Below are positions 1-4,729 of a stretch of 28,054 nucleotides of DNA, in pieces (position 1 is the first letter of the stretch; every line of letters starts with the position of its first letter). Origin of the DNA: a virus; the IMG/VR virus record IMGVR_UViG_3300025098_000220, positions 1 to 28,054 of that record, one strand, 5' to 3'. The translations under genes were made by a program, and so were the position numbers. The notes beneath the pieces are model-generated. The model had not been told where the DNA came from. It was given only the letters and a program-made list of their open reading frames with translations, and made no database searches.

Positions 1-191
1 GGGTTGCACCCCACGCATGATTTTAGTCCCCATTTGTGGCCAGTCAAAACGCAGTGTCGTGTTGCTACCTCTTGAACGGTATTTACCCATTCATGGGTTC
101 CTCCACTATATTTCCCCCAACCAAGGAGGATTGACATTTCACGAATTTTGCCCCATTGGACTCTCTTTTCTTCTTCTGTCATTTCTGTCAT
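1..191 (-). CDS. Unknown protein, N-terminal part, runs off the left edge
   Basis: Reading leftward from an ATG at 191 gives 63 open codons with no stop before the window edge, so this is the 5' part of a gene. The protein begins MTEMTEEEKRVQWGKI and is rich in Trp and Gly, with Cys near the edge (HCVLTGHKWGLKSCVGC), so a zinc site is possible. An AGGTGA ribosome binding site lies about 8 nt before the ATG. The start overlaps the stop of the small upstream frame (188-307) as ATGA, the coupling seen throughout the window. It belongs to the leftmost cassette, whose promoter end faces the palindrome at 453-462. I do not recognise the family. Confidence 0.6.
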   Translation of the reverse strand, partial: MTEMTEEEKRVQWGKIREMSILLGWGKYSGGTHEWVNTVQEVATRHCVLTGHKWGLKSCVGCN

Positions 192-307
192 GGTTCTTCA
201 CCTATGGATATATTGAATCGGAGACACACCTTCGTTCCACTCTTTACTTCTTTCATTCGCTTACCGCTTCCGTCGCATTTCGTTCCAATGGCTTCACCAT
301 GGGTCAT
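188..307 (-). CDS. Possible 39-aa protein upstream of the partial gene
   Basis: This short frame begins MTHGEAIGTKCDGSGKR and ends in a TGA that overlaps the next ATG (ATGA), the arrangement used by most true neighbours here. The peptide is basic, with a Gly-rich turn (CDGSGKR) and a second Cys. Directly upstream a 26-codon frame (311-391, starting MHPSLTKR) ends one codon before it, and could be a further microprotein or leader. No family is recognised. Support is the overlap and position in the cassette, not conservation. Alternatively 192-440 is a long untranslated leader. Confidence 0.35.
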   Translation of the reverse strand: MTHGEAIGTKCDGSGKRMKEVKSGTKVCLRFNISIGEEP

Positions 308-443
308 CACTCAATGTTCTATTCTGCTTTCGTGTCGGGATTCGCCTATTTCTGTCGTCGGGTGTGTTCTTTTCGTCAAGGAGGGATGCATATCACTTGA
401 CTACACCAATGCGGGAGGAATTACCTTGAAAACGGGGTATCTG

Positions 444-472
444 CAAAGCATTACCATATGGTCGTATCTTTG
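444..472. repeat. Cassette boundary palindrome, copy 1
   Basis: CAAAG (444-448), 4 nt, the perfect palindrome ACCATATGGT (453-462), 5 nt, CTTTG (468-472). It separates the leftmost cassette from the one coding 510-890. Copies 2-5 lie at 940, 1411, 2117 and 2508. It could be a recombination site, a protein-binding operator, or both. Confidence 0.8.
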
Positions 473-484
473 AGGATAACGGAA

Positions 485-502
485 GGCGACCCGAAGGCCG
501 CC
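485..502 (-). terminator. C(UUCG)G hairpin ending the 510-890 gene
   Basis: Read on the minus strand this is a 7-bp GC-rich stem (one G-U pair) capped by a UUCG tetraloop, starting 8 nt after the stop codon of the 510-890 gene. Equivalent hairpins close the other three complete cassettes (976, 1456, 2488). The very stable tetraloop suggests transcript-end formation or 3' protection; there is no long U tract. Confidence 0.6.
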
Positions 503-509
503 GCTTTTC

Positions 510-890
510 TCACTTCCATCGGTTGCGAGACTCCTCCCAGAGAGCATCTAACTCTTTTTCGGTCATGCCCTCCAATTCGCTCATTATTTTCCAAAGAGGT
601 TTAAGGTCAGGAAAATCCTCAATTTCGCTAACACCATAAGAACACTTTCCATACCCAAAGATGATGGTTCGGTATCGTTGTTGTAGCATATTAGCAGTTT
701 GCATATGAATATGCTTTTCCTTCTTTTCTTCCTCAGTTGCGTGGTGGTGGTTGTAGGTCGAAAATCCATCATAGCAAACAGGACACTTACATTCTGATGA
801 ATCCCTAAGCCATGCGCTGTAAGTATTCAATGCCGTTTGGTGGCGGTGGAACATAATGGTATTTTCCAATGCTTCTTTGAGGGTAATCAT
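510..890 (-). CDS. Unknown 126-aa cassette protein with Cys/His-rich segment
   Basis: The chosen start is the ATG at 890 (MITLKEALENTIMFHRHQ). An in-frame GTG at 932 would give 140 aa, but a TATA-like box (TATAATT, 911-917) lies 24 nt before the ATG at 890, fitting a leaderless mRNA. The protein has a CKCPVC motif near residue 37 followed by an HHH stretch and HIH, plausibly one zinc site, and a charged helical C-terminus (MTEKELDALWEESRNRWK). It is the only gene in its cassette, flanked by palindrome copies 1 and 2 and followed by a UUCG hairpin. I do not recognise the family; it is probably an accessory protein. Confidence 0.7.
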   Translation of the reverse strand: MITLKEALENTIMFHRHQTALNTYSAWLRDSSECKCPVCYDGFSTYNHHHATEEEKKEKHIHMQTANMLQQRYRTIIFGYGKCSYGVSEIEDFPDLKPLWKIMSELEGMTEKELDALWEESRNRWK

Positions 891-910
891 GTTAATTCTT
901 GACTTTAGGG

Positions 911-917
911 AATTATA
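911..917 (-). promoter_or_regulatory. TATA box of the 510-890 gene
   Basis: TATAATT on the minus strand, centred about 24 nt before the ATG at 890. In archaea transcription starts roughly 25 nt from the TATA box, so the mRNA would begin at or next to the start codon. The cassette palindrome lies about 35 nt further upstream. Confidence 0.5.
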
Positions 918-939
918 GGGTTGCCGTTCCACTAAGCAT

Positions 940-970
940 CAAAGACCTGCAACCATATGGTCTTGCTTTG
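940..970. repeat. Cassette boundary palindrome, copy 2
   Basis: CAAAG (940-944), 7 nt, ACCATATGGT (952-961), 4 nt, CTTTG (966-970). This 7/4 asymmetric spacing recurs in copy 3 and, read in reverse with 7/3 spacing, in copy 4. It separates the 510-890 cassette from the two-gene cassette 993-1369. Confidence 0.8.
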
Positions 971-975
971 CGTAA

Positions 976-987
976 GGCCCGAAGGCC
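976..987 (-). terminator. C(UUCG)G hairpin ending the 993-1369 cassette
   Basis: On the minus strand GGCC-UUCG-GGCC, a perfect 4-bp stem with a UUCG tetraloop, 5 nt beyond the stop codon at 993-995 and 5 nt from the CTTTG arm of palindrome copy 2. Confidence 0.6.
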
Positions 988-992
988 CCCAA

Positions 993-1139
993 TCAAGGGA
1001 ATTCTTGGCGTTCTCGGTGTATCTCAATTGCCACATCAAGCGGCAAAACCCACCCACACGAACAAATCCATGCCTCTTCATCAGCACCCGCATAAGGCAC
1101 AATTGAAGCACATATGGGACATATCACGGTGTCGTTCAT
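993..1139 (-). CDS. 48-aa zinc-ribbon microprotein
   Basis: The protein begins MNDTVICPICASIVPY and has two knuckles, CPIC (residues 7-10) and CSCG (26-29), spaced as in a minimal zinc ribbon, followed by a helical tail ending QEFP. Its ATG shares one base with the stop of the 1139-1369 gene (TGATG). The GAGGAAGAAGAA run ending that gene provides a Shine-Dalgarno sequence, so the two are translationally coupled. It completes a two-gene cassette between palindrome copies 2 and 3. The function is unknown; a nucleic-acid or protein adaptor would fit the fold. Confidence 0.7.
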   Translation of the reverse strand: MNDTVICPICASIVPYAGADEEAWICSCGWVLPLDVAIEIHRERQEFP

Positions 1140-1369
1140 CATTCTTCTTCCTCTCCATACGCTGAACGCTTGATTTCATCCCAGTTAATCAAACCAAAGT
1201 TGATGTAGTCGTTGAAAAACAGACCGTAGCCTTCTTTTGTGATTTTGTCCCATTCCTCTTTAATGGATTCCTTGATAAAATCCCAACCATGAGGTTTAGC
1301 GATAATATCGCTAAAATAAACAACAACAAGCCAAGTTTCTCTATTAGTCCATCCGTTATAATCAGTCAT
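1139..1369 (-). CDS. 76-aa phage-type NGWTNRETW protein
   Basis: The sequence opens MTDYNGWTNRETWLVVVYF. The NGW-x-N-x-ETW signature followed by hydrophobic residues occurs in a widespread small protein of phages, archaeal viruses and plasmids whose function is not established; I think it is the DUF7249 family, from memory. The C-terminus is YGEEEE, whose codons double as the ribosome binding site for the overlapping 993-1139 gene. A TATA-like CATAAATGG lies about 23 nt before the ATG, implying a leaderless transcript. Confidence 0.8.
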   Translation of the reverse strand: MTDYNGWTNRETWLVVVYFSDIIAKPHGWDFIKESIKEEWDKITKEGYGLFFNDYINFGLINWDEIKRSAYGEEEE

Positions 1370-1387
1370 AATATGTCTTAACTTAGG

Positions 1388-1396
1388 CCATTTATG
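1388..1396 (-). promoter_or_regulatory. TATA-like box of the 993-1369 cassette
   Basis: CATAAATGG on the minus strand, centred about 23 nt from the ATG at 1369 and about 27 nt from palindrome copy 3. The spacing matches the promoters at 911-917 and 2159-2165, which is the main support for it. Confidence 0.45.
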
Positions 1397-1410
1397 AGGT
1401 AATGCAGATT

Positions 1411-1441
1411 CAAAGATACATTACCATATGGTGTTGCTTTC
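1411..1441. repeat. Cassette boundary palindrome, copy 3
   Basis: CAAAG (1411-1415), 7 nt, ACCATATGGT (1423-1432), 4 nt, CTTTC (1437-1441, one mismatch to CTTTG). It lies between the promoter end of the 993-1369 cassette and the hairpin end of the 1501-2022 cassette. Confidence 0.8.
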
Positions 1442-1455
1442 GCACACAACCCAAG

Positions 1456-1473
1456 GCCCCCCCGAAGGAGGGC
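1456..1473 (-). terminator. C(UUCG)G hairpin ending the 1501-2022 gene
   Basis: On the minus strand a 7-bp stem (one U-G pair) with a UUCG tetraloop, 28 nt downstream of the 1501-2022 stop codon and 15 nt from palindrome copy 3. The arm sequence differs from the other cassette hairpins but the C(UUCG)G cap is kept. Confidence 0.6.
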
Positions 1474-1475
1474 AA

Positions 1476-1490
1476 CAAGGGTGATGCAAC
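1476..1490 (+). repeat. 15-bp inverted repeat flanking the 1501-2022 gene, left arm
   Basis: CAAGGGTGATGCAAC here is the exact reverse complement of GTTGCATCACCCTTG at 2060-2074. The two arms bracket the gene just inside the palindrome boundaries. This could be an additional end of the mobile unit or a regulatory site present on both sides. Confidence 0.7.
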
Positions 1491-1500
1491 TCACTCAAAC

Positions 1501-2022
1501 TCATTCTTCCTCGGAAACCTCCGAGATATCGGCCTTAGTCGCCGTTGGGACGATTTGTGGGGAATTGCCGTCCATAGAGAGGGCATCCCATCGCTTGTCC
1601 TTGATGGCTGTTTTCATAACATTCTGTGCTTTACGCACTTCATCGTCAATCATGGCTTCATAGTCGGCAAACTCGCCGCCGGTTCGTCCATGGGGAATCT
1701 TGACCTTCAAGAGCATGTCATGGTATTCAGTAGGGATTGACGCATAAACAGAGCGAACCGCATTCACAACAGTGAGAATGTTCGCTTCCTGTTCGGCCGT
1801 ATAATTCTCCGAAGGACGACCGGCAAAAGAGGGAAACCCCTCAAGTCCTTTACCCATGTTTCTAACGGCAGTCCAATAAACTGTTCGCATTTCATCGTTT
1901 TCTGCTTGGTCGCCAAGGTTAAGGGTTCCAATCAGCGTGGCTTTGTGTAGGTTATCGTCCTCCACATTGTCCAAGTGTAGTCGGACAATTGCAGAGTTTC
2001 GCTTCCAGTTGTTTTCTTTCAT
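1501..2022 (-). CDS. Unknown 173-aa cassette protein
   Basis: The start is the ATG at 2022 (MKENNWKRNSAIVRLHL), preceded by AGGAAGTGA; an in-frame GTG at 2031 lies inside that ribosome binding site. Unlike the other cassette genes it has a leader of tens of bases. The protein is mixed alpha/beta with no Cys-rich motif, ending VSEEE although no gene follows. Its C-terminal half (region ending VMKTAIKDKRWDAL) can be aligned loosely by eye with the protein at 3314-3772 (VKKTRSALTKQFKAGEWDG), so the two may be distant paralogues. I do not recognise the family. Confidence 0.7.
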   Translation of the reverse strand: MKENNWKRNSAIVRLHLDNVEDDNLHKATLIGTLNLGDQAENDEMRTVYWTAVRNMGKGLEGFPSFAGRPSENYTAEQEANILTVVNAVRSVYASIPTEYHDMLLKVKIPHGRTGGEFADYEAMIDDEVRKAQNVMKTAIKDKRWDALSMDGNSPQIVPTATKADISEVSEEE

Positions 2023-2059
2023 ATTTTTCACTTCCTGTGAGGTGGGTTGGTTTTTGTTT

Positions 2060-2074
2060 GTTGCATCACCCTTG
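2060..2074 (-). repeat. 15-bp inverted repeat flanking the 1501-2022 gene, right arm
   Basis: Perfect inverted partner of 1476-1490. It lies in the leader or promoter region of the 1501-2022 gene, between its ribosome binding site and a TATA-like stretch (TTTCATATCATAA, minus strand) near 2082-2095. Confidence 0.7.
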
Positions 2075-2116
2075 AAGCAATTATGATATGAAAATCTCGC
2101 TTAAACTTAGGGTTTG

Positions 2117-2146
2117 CAAAGCCAACCATATGGTGTTATAACTTTG
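2117..2146. repeat. Cassette boundary palindrome, copy 4 (inverted)
   Basis: CAAAG (2117-2121), 3 nt, ACCATATGGT (2125-2134), 7 nt, CTTTG (2142-2146). The 3/7 spacing is the mirror of copies 2 and 3, so the element is reversed, at exactly the point where gene orientation flips. Both neighbouring genes point away from it. Its right arm matches copy 5 in inverted orientation (ATAACTTTG versus CAAAGTTAT). Confidence 0.8.
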
Positions 2147-2158
2147 TCAATAACGCCC

Positions 2159-2165
2159 CATAAAA
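2159..2165 (+). promoter_or_regulatory. TATA-like box of the 2186-2485 gene
   Basis: CATAAAA centred about 24 nt before the ATG at 2186 and 25 nt after palindrome copy 4. There is no ribosome binding site before that ATG, so a leaderless transcript is the simplest reading. Confidence 0.45.
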
Positions 2166-2185
2166 CGCCTAAGTCTCGGATTGGC

Positions 2186-2485
2186 ATGAACACCCACGAA
2201 TTGCGACAGATGAGGAAGAGCGAGGTAAGCGCACTTTGGCAGAAGATAGCCGAAAGCGACGGTAAAGATGAAATGGCGATTTTTGACCAAATCCAAGAGG
2301 TTGAAGCCCACTACCAAATTCTCATCAAGGAAAGCGGCATTCTCAATGATTGGGGGATTCCTGCTGAAGAATGGGCCACACTTTCTCAAACCATGAAGAA
2401 AATCATCGTGGACATGTCAGAAGAAGCCAACCGCTACGAGCAACTTCGTGATGATTTGCACGGGTGGCTTGAGCAAGCCCCCTAA
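2186..2485 (+). CDS. Unknown 99-aa helical protein, inverted cassette
   Basis: The start MNTHELRQMRKSEVSALWQKI at 2186 is preferred: an upstream in-frame TTG would translate through the palindrome, and the ATG sits 24 nt from a TATA-like box. The sequence is almost wholly helical and acidic, with heptad-like spacing (IFDQIQEVEAHYQIL; MSEEANRYEQLRDDL), suggesting a short coiled coil or helical bundle. It is the only cassette gene on the plus strand, bounded by inverted copies 4 and 5 and ending in a UUCG hairpin. No family is recognised. Confidence 0.7.
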   Translation: MNTHELRQMRKSEVSALWQKIAESDGKDEMAIFDQIQEVEAHYQILIKESGILNDWGIPAEEWATLSQTMKKIIVDMSEEANRYEQLRDDLHGWLEQAP

Positions 2486-2487
2486 AC

Positions 2488-2499
2488 GGCCTTCGGGCC
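2488..2499 (+). terminator. C(UUCG)G hairpin ending the 2186-2485 gene
   Basis: GGCC-TTCG-GGCC, identical in sequence to the hairpin at 976-987 but on the opposite strand, 2 nt after the stop codon. It lies just inside palindrome copy 5, keeping the cassette order gene, hairpin, palindrome. Confidence 0.6.
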
Positions 2500-2507
2500 A
2501 ATAGCCA

Positions 2508-2527
2508 CAAAGTTATGACCATATGGT
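2508..2527. repeat. Cassette boundary palindrome, copy 5 (end of array)
   Basis: CAAAG (2508-2512), 5 nt, ACCATATGGT (2518-2527). The right arm lacks a clear CTTTG (AGGAAAG follows). There is no gene immediately to its right, so it marks the edge of the cassette array next to the repeat-rich non-coding region. An operator-only function is less easy to accept for this copy. Confidence 0.75.
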
Positions 2528-2529
2528 AG

Positions 2530-3240
2530 GAAAGAATGCAAGTATTTCTTATTCCGTATTTAAAGAACCCCTCTCAATCGGTAAAATAAATTATGCCGAC
2601 CACAATAACACAAACAAAGAGTGGTGTTCAATTGGATGTATTTCAAATAACAATAATATAGAATATCTAATATCCAATATATCATATAATATAGATTGTT
2701 CAATCCGTCTCACGCTGGATAGGGAATGAGACGGATTGTATTAGATGAGGATAGGGGTAGTTGTGTATCACAACTACATATTTCTAATCAATACATCTCA
2801 TATATCTCATATCTCATATCTCATACTCTCTCTGTGAAAGTGCTTGTATGGGCTTTAGCATAAGTGCTTCTCATAAGTCCCCCTATTAGATAGAGAGACC
2901 TTGTGAGAGAGGGAGAGGTAGGATGAGATATGAGATGGATGAGATGCATTGTCGGAAAATTGTTGTTTTGGGGTCTATTGGTAAGACTTGTGTTGCACAA
3001 CTGTTCGTCTCATGGTTTGCTGATTTTTGAGACGGATGATGAGATGCATTCGCCATGAGACGCATTTTCTCCTATTGACTGGAATTAAATTGGGCTAAAT
3101 ATATTCAATTGCCTTTGTGAGATAATTGTTAGCATTAGGTGTTTTTAATCAACAGTCATCGGATGGAGACCGATGGGGGTTCTATTGCCCAACTAAAACA
3201 ATTATCCATAAGTCGCCCTATTGGGGTGTCCTCTAACTTC
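2530..3240. other. Non-coding repeat-rich region, candidate replication origin or partition site
   Basis: I find no convincing gene in about 780 bases. It holds: a 12-bp inverted repeat with 14-nt loop (2701-2712/2727-2738, CAATCCGTCTCA); a 9-bp inverted repeat with 3-nt loop (2757-2765/2769-2777); clustered ATCTCATA units around 2795-2825, with complementary TGAGAT units near 2932-2945; a 13-bp direct repeat GATGAGATGCATT at 2938 and 3038, exactly 100 bp apart; further TGAGACG words at 3006 (reverse), 3028 and 3055; a 6-bp hairpin at 3157-3175; and CATAAGTCSCCCTATTRG at about 2871 and 3208. AT-rich tracts at 2640-2700 could be an unwinding element. Iterons plus AT-rich DNA are typical of origins and centromere-like sites; the function is inferred. 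Confidence 0.6.
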
Positions 3241-3242
3241 TT

Positions 3243-3258
3243 TAGCGGGCTTTATATG
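3243..3258 (+). promoter_or_regulatory. Promoter of the 3314-3772 gene (TAGCGGGCTTTATAT)
   Basis: TTTATATG at 3251-3258 is a good archaeal TATA box. The 12 bases TAGCGGGCTTTA (3243-3254) recur exactly at 10235-10246 before the ubiquitin-like gene. Expected transcription start is near 3279, which puts the hairpin TCCCCG-aatga-CGGGGA (3281-3297) at the extreme 5' end of the mRNA, where it could protect the transcript. The ATG follows at 3314. Confidence 0.65.
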
Positions 3259-3313
3259 TGTTTAACCACATGTTAGGTCATCCCCGAATGACGGGGAATG
3301 GAGTTGAAAAAAT

Positions 3314-3772
3314 ATGGAAAACACCGAATGGGATAGCCTAGTGCTTGATGTGAACGAATACCTTGAGGCCGCAGACCTTGAGGCTGGACTTAGCCAAGTC
3401 ATCAGCCTCAACCTTGAGATTGGAACGAATGATGCCGCAGAGCGTGAGAATTGCCGAAATGCAATCAAGGCTCTTTTGCGAGGCCGTGATGGAACACCCT
3501 TCCGCAAGGGAAAGAAGCCATCTGTTCCTACCTCTGTCCGTGTGTCTATTGACAAAATCTGTGGAGTTGTGAGCGAAGCCGCCACCAACTACTACAACCA
3601 TGATGCCATTATTGCGAGCGTTTCTTTCGCCCGTGGTGGAGCGTTGTATGATACAGCAGAAGAATATGCTTCTTCCGTTGTGAAGAAAACCCGAAGTGCC
3701 TTGACTAAGCAGTTTAAGGCTGGCGAATGGGACGGTAGCGTTGCCTCTCTTCTTTCCTCGGAAGAAGAGTGA
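3314..3772 (+). CDS. Unknown 152-aa protein in its own strong transcription unit
   Basis: The protein starts MENTEWDSLVLDVNEYLEA and ends SSLLSSEEE-like with an acidic tail (LLSSEEE). It is helical and acidic at the N-terminus with a basic middle (LRGRDGTPFRKGKKPSVP). GGAG lies about 11 nt before the ATG. A conserved TATA promoter, a 5'-end hairpin, and two 3' hairpins frame it as a single-gene, probably abundant transcript. No family is recognised. By eye the C-terminal half shares a loose pattern with the cassette protein at 1501-2022. Abundant viral roles such as a virion, DNA-binding or inhibitor protein are possible but not shown. Confidence 0.75.
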   Translation: MENTEWDSLVLDVNEYLEAADLEAGLSQVISLNLEIGTNDAAERENCRNAIKALLRGRDGTPFRKGKKPSVPTSVRVSIDKICGVVSEAATNYYNHDAIIASVSFARGGALYDTAEEYASSVVKKTRSALTKQFKAGEWDGSVASLLSSEEE

Positions 3773-3789
3773 ACCAATAAGCCTAAATC

Positions 3790-3848
3790 CAGTCTTTTAG
3801 ACTGAACAACAGAGGATGGGGGGCCAAGGCCCCCTGTCCTCTCCTTTT
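3790..3848 (+). terminator. Double hairpin terminator after 3314-3772
   Basis: A 5-bp hairpin CAGTC-tttta-GACTG (3790-3804) is followed by a long hairpin at 3812-3841: a 12-bp stem with GU pairs, GAGGATGGGGGG against its complement, and the loop CCAAGG. TCCTTTT follows. This is the strongest terminator-like structure in the window, alongside the one at 10523-10566. Confidence 0.7.
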
Positions 3849-3950
3849 CAATGGGGAGTTTGGCTAAATTAAAAAAACCTAACGGGTTTCTTCGCTAAGG
3901 GTTGCGTTCTTTGACCTAAGGTTTTCTCCCCACCTCTTTGAGGTATTGTT

Positions 3951-4199
3951 ATGAAATTAATTGAAGAAGTCTATGTCAAGGCAGATAAAAACACTATTTG
4001 TCAAACTTGTGGAATTGATATTCCCGAAGGAACAAATCATTTACTTGAGACTTATGTTCATCAAGGTAATTTACTAGTTAGCCACTATTGCTTGAATAAG
4101 AAGTGCAACCCTCCCAACAATGTTAGAAGTCGCCTAATGTGGGGCTTTGGCATAATCATCGTAATTGGAGCAATCGCCTTAGAAAGAGGAATGTTCTGA
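3951..4199 (+). CDS. 82-aa zinc-site and membrane-anchor protein
   Basis: The N-terminal domain has CQTCG at residues 18-22 and a second Cys pair in HYCLNKKC (about residues 46-53), a likely zinc ribbon. A single hydrophobic segment near the C-terminus (WGFGIIIVIGAIAL) is followed by a short charged tail, so the protein is probably membrane-anchored with the zinc domain on the N-terminal side. GAGGT 6 nt before the ATG supports this start. It stands alone between the 3812 terminator and the tRNA-Leu region. No function is recognised. Confidence 0.75.
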   Translation: MKLIEEVYVKADKNTICQTCGIDIPEGTNHLLETYVHQGNLLVSHYCLNKKCNPPNNVRSRLMWGFGIIIVIGAIALERGMF

Positions 4200-4217
4200 A
4201 TTAGCATCTATATCTGA

Positions 4218-4251
4218 GGGGGTCGGGTGTTCAGTCCCCCTTATAAGGGGG
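4218..4251 (+). promoter_or_regulatory. Mutually exclusive G5/C5 hairpins before tRNA-Leu
   Basis: GGGGG (4218-4222), CCCCC (4236-4240) and GGGGG (4247-4251). The central C run can pair with either G run, giving a 13-nt-loop hairpin or the perfect palindrome CCCCCTTATAAGGGGG. It follows the 3951-4199 gene by about 20 nt, so it may simply be that gene's terminator; a two-state switch is possible. The rest of 4252-4333 shows no gene, only a TATA-like CATAAATG at 4303-4310, about 28 nt before the tRNA. Confidence 0.4.
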
Positions 4252-4333
4252 TCGCCGCCCGTCCTGTTGATGATGGGCGAAACCGTCAGTTGCTACTATA
4301 GACATAAATGCGGCTGCTTAACATCAAACAAAC

Positions 4334-4417
4334 GCTAAGGTGGTGGAGCATGGTTAAACACGCAGGGCTTAAATTCCTGTCCGTAATGGTTCGCAGGTTC
4401 AAATCCTGCCCTTAGCA
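4334..4417 (+). tRNA. tRNA-Leu (anticodon TAA)
   Basis: The acceptor stem GCTAAGG/CCTTAGC (4334-4340/4410-4416) is fully paired, with discriminator A at 4417. The anticodon arm CAGGG-CTTAAAT-TCCTG shows anticodon TAA. The variable region is long, as in type II leucine tRNAs. The T arm is GCAGG-TTCAAAT-CCTGC. No CCA is encoded. It reads UUA codons, which are common in the AT-rich genes of this window, so it may help translation of the element's own genes. Confidence 0.92.
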
Positions 4418-4527
4418 CTCACATCATGGGGAAGTTGCAGAACAGGGGCAACAATGAAGTATGCCGATTAATTTCGGTTTGTTCTCCTTCCCCTCCTATT
4501 CAAATAAAAGTAAAAGAGGTAATAAAA

Positions 4528-4719
4528 ATGAACAAAGAAGAAAAAGAAATGGTGGATTCACTAGTTGAACACATCAAGCAACAAGAAAGAAATAAACAAA
4601 CAAAGTCATTAATGGAAATGCGTAAGGTATTCTCCGATTACTTGACTTCCCAAGGTATGGAAATGCCCGAACTTTTTAAGCGAGGGGATTTTATTTCTTT
4701 TTTCTTAAATAACAATTGA
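4528..4719 (+). CDS. 63-aa charged helical protein upstream of the helicase
   Basis: The ATG at 4528 is preceded by GAGGTAATAAAA, the same leader that precedes the helicase at 4730, so it is preferred over an in-frame ATG at 4426 that lies directly after the tRNA. The protein begins MNKEEKEMVDSLVEHIKQQE and is helical and highly charged, with a hydrophobic end (FISFFLNNN). It lies 10 nt before the helicase and is probably co-transcribed; it might be a helicase partner. No family is recognised. Confidence 0.75.
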   Translation: MNKEEKEMVDSLVEHIKQQERNKQTKSLMEMRKVFSDYLTSQGMEMPELFKRGDFISFFLNNN

Positions 4720-4729
4720 GGTAATAAAA

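Noticed and set aside
17-473. Plus-strand open frames across the left edge (127 and 105 aa)
   Set aside because: Composition is that of an antisense shadow (Phe/Ser/Leu-rich). The minus strand there carries a gene with a ribosome binding site and ATGA coupling.
444-2527. Integron attC sites
   Set aside because: The array layout is similar, but no RYYYAAC/GTTRRRY core pairs occur at the boundaries and no integron integrase is in the window.
2523-2729. 68-codon plus-strand frame starting in palindrome copy 5
   Set aside because: The start codon is part of the palindrome, there is no ribosome binding site, the product is Asn/Ile/Ser low complexity, and the end is one arm of an inverted repeat.
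2794-2825. CRISPR array
   Set aside because: The ATCTCATA units are contiguous 8-mers without spacers; they fit iterons or low-complexity repeats.
4262-4300. C/D box guide RNA
   Set aside because: A TGATGA C-box-like word occurs, but no CTGA D box follows at the required distance.
4426-4527. Upstream extension of the 4528 gene from ATG 4426
   Set aside because: It begins 9 nt after the tRNA, has no ribosome binding site, and the ATG at 4528 carries the same leader as the helicase.
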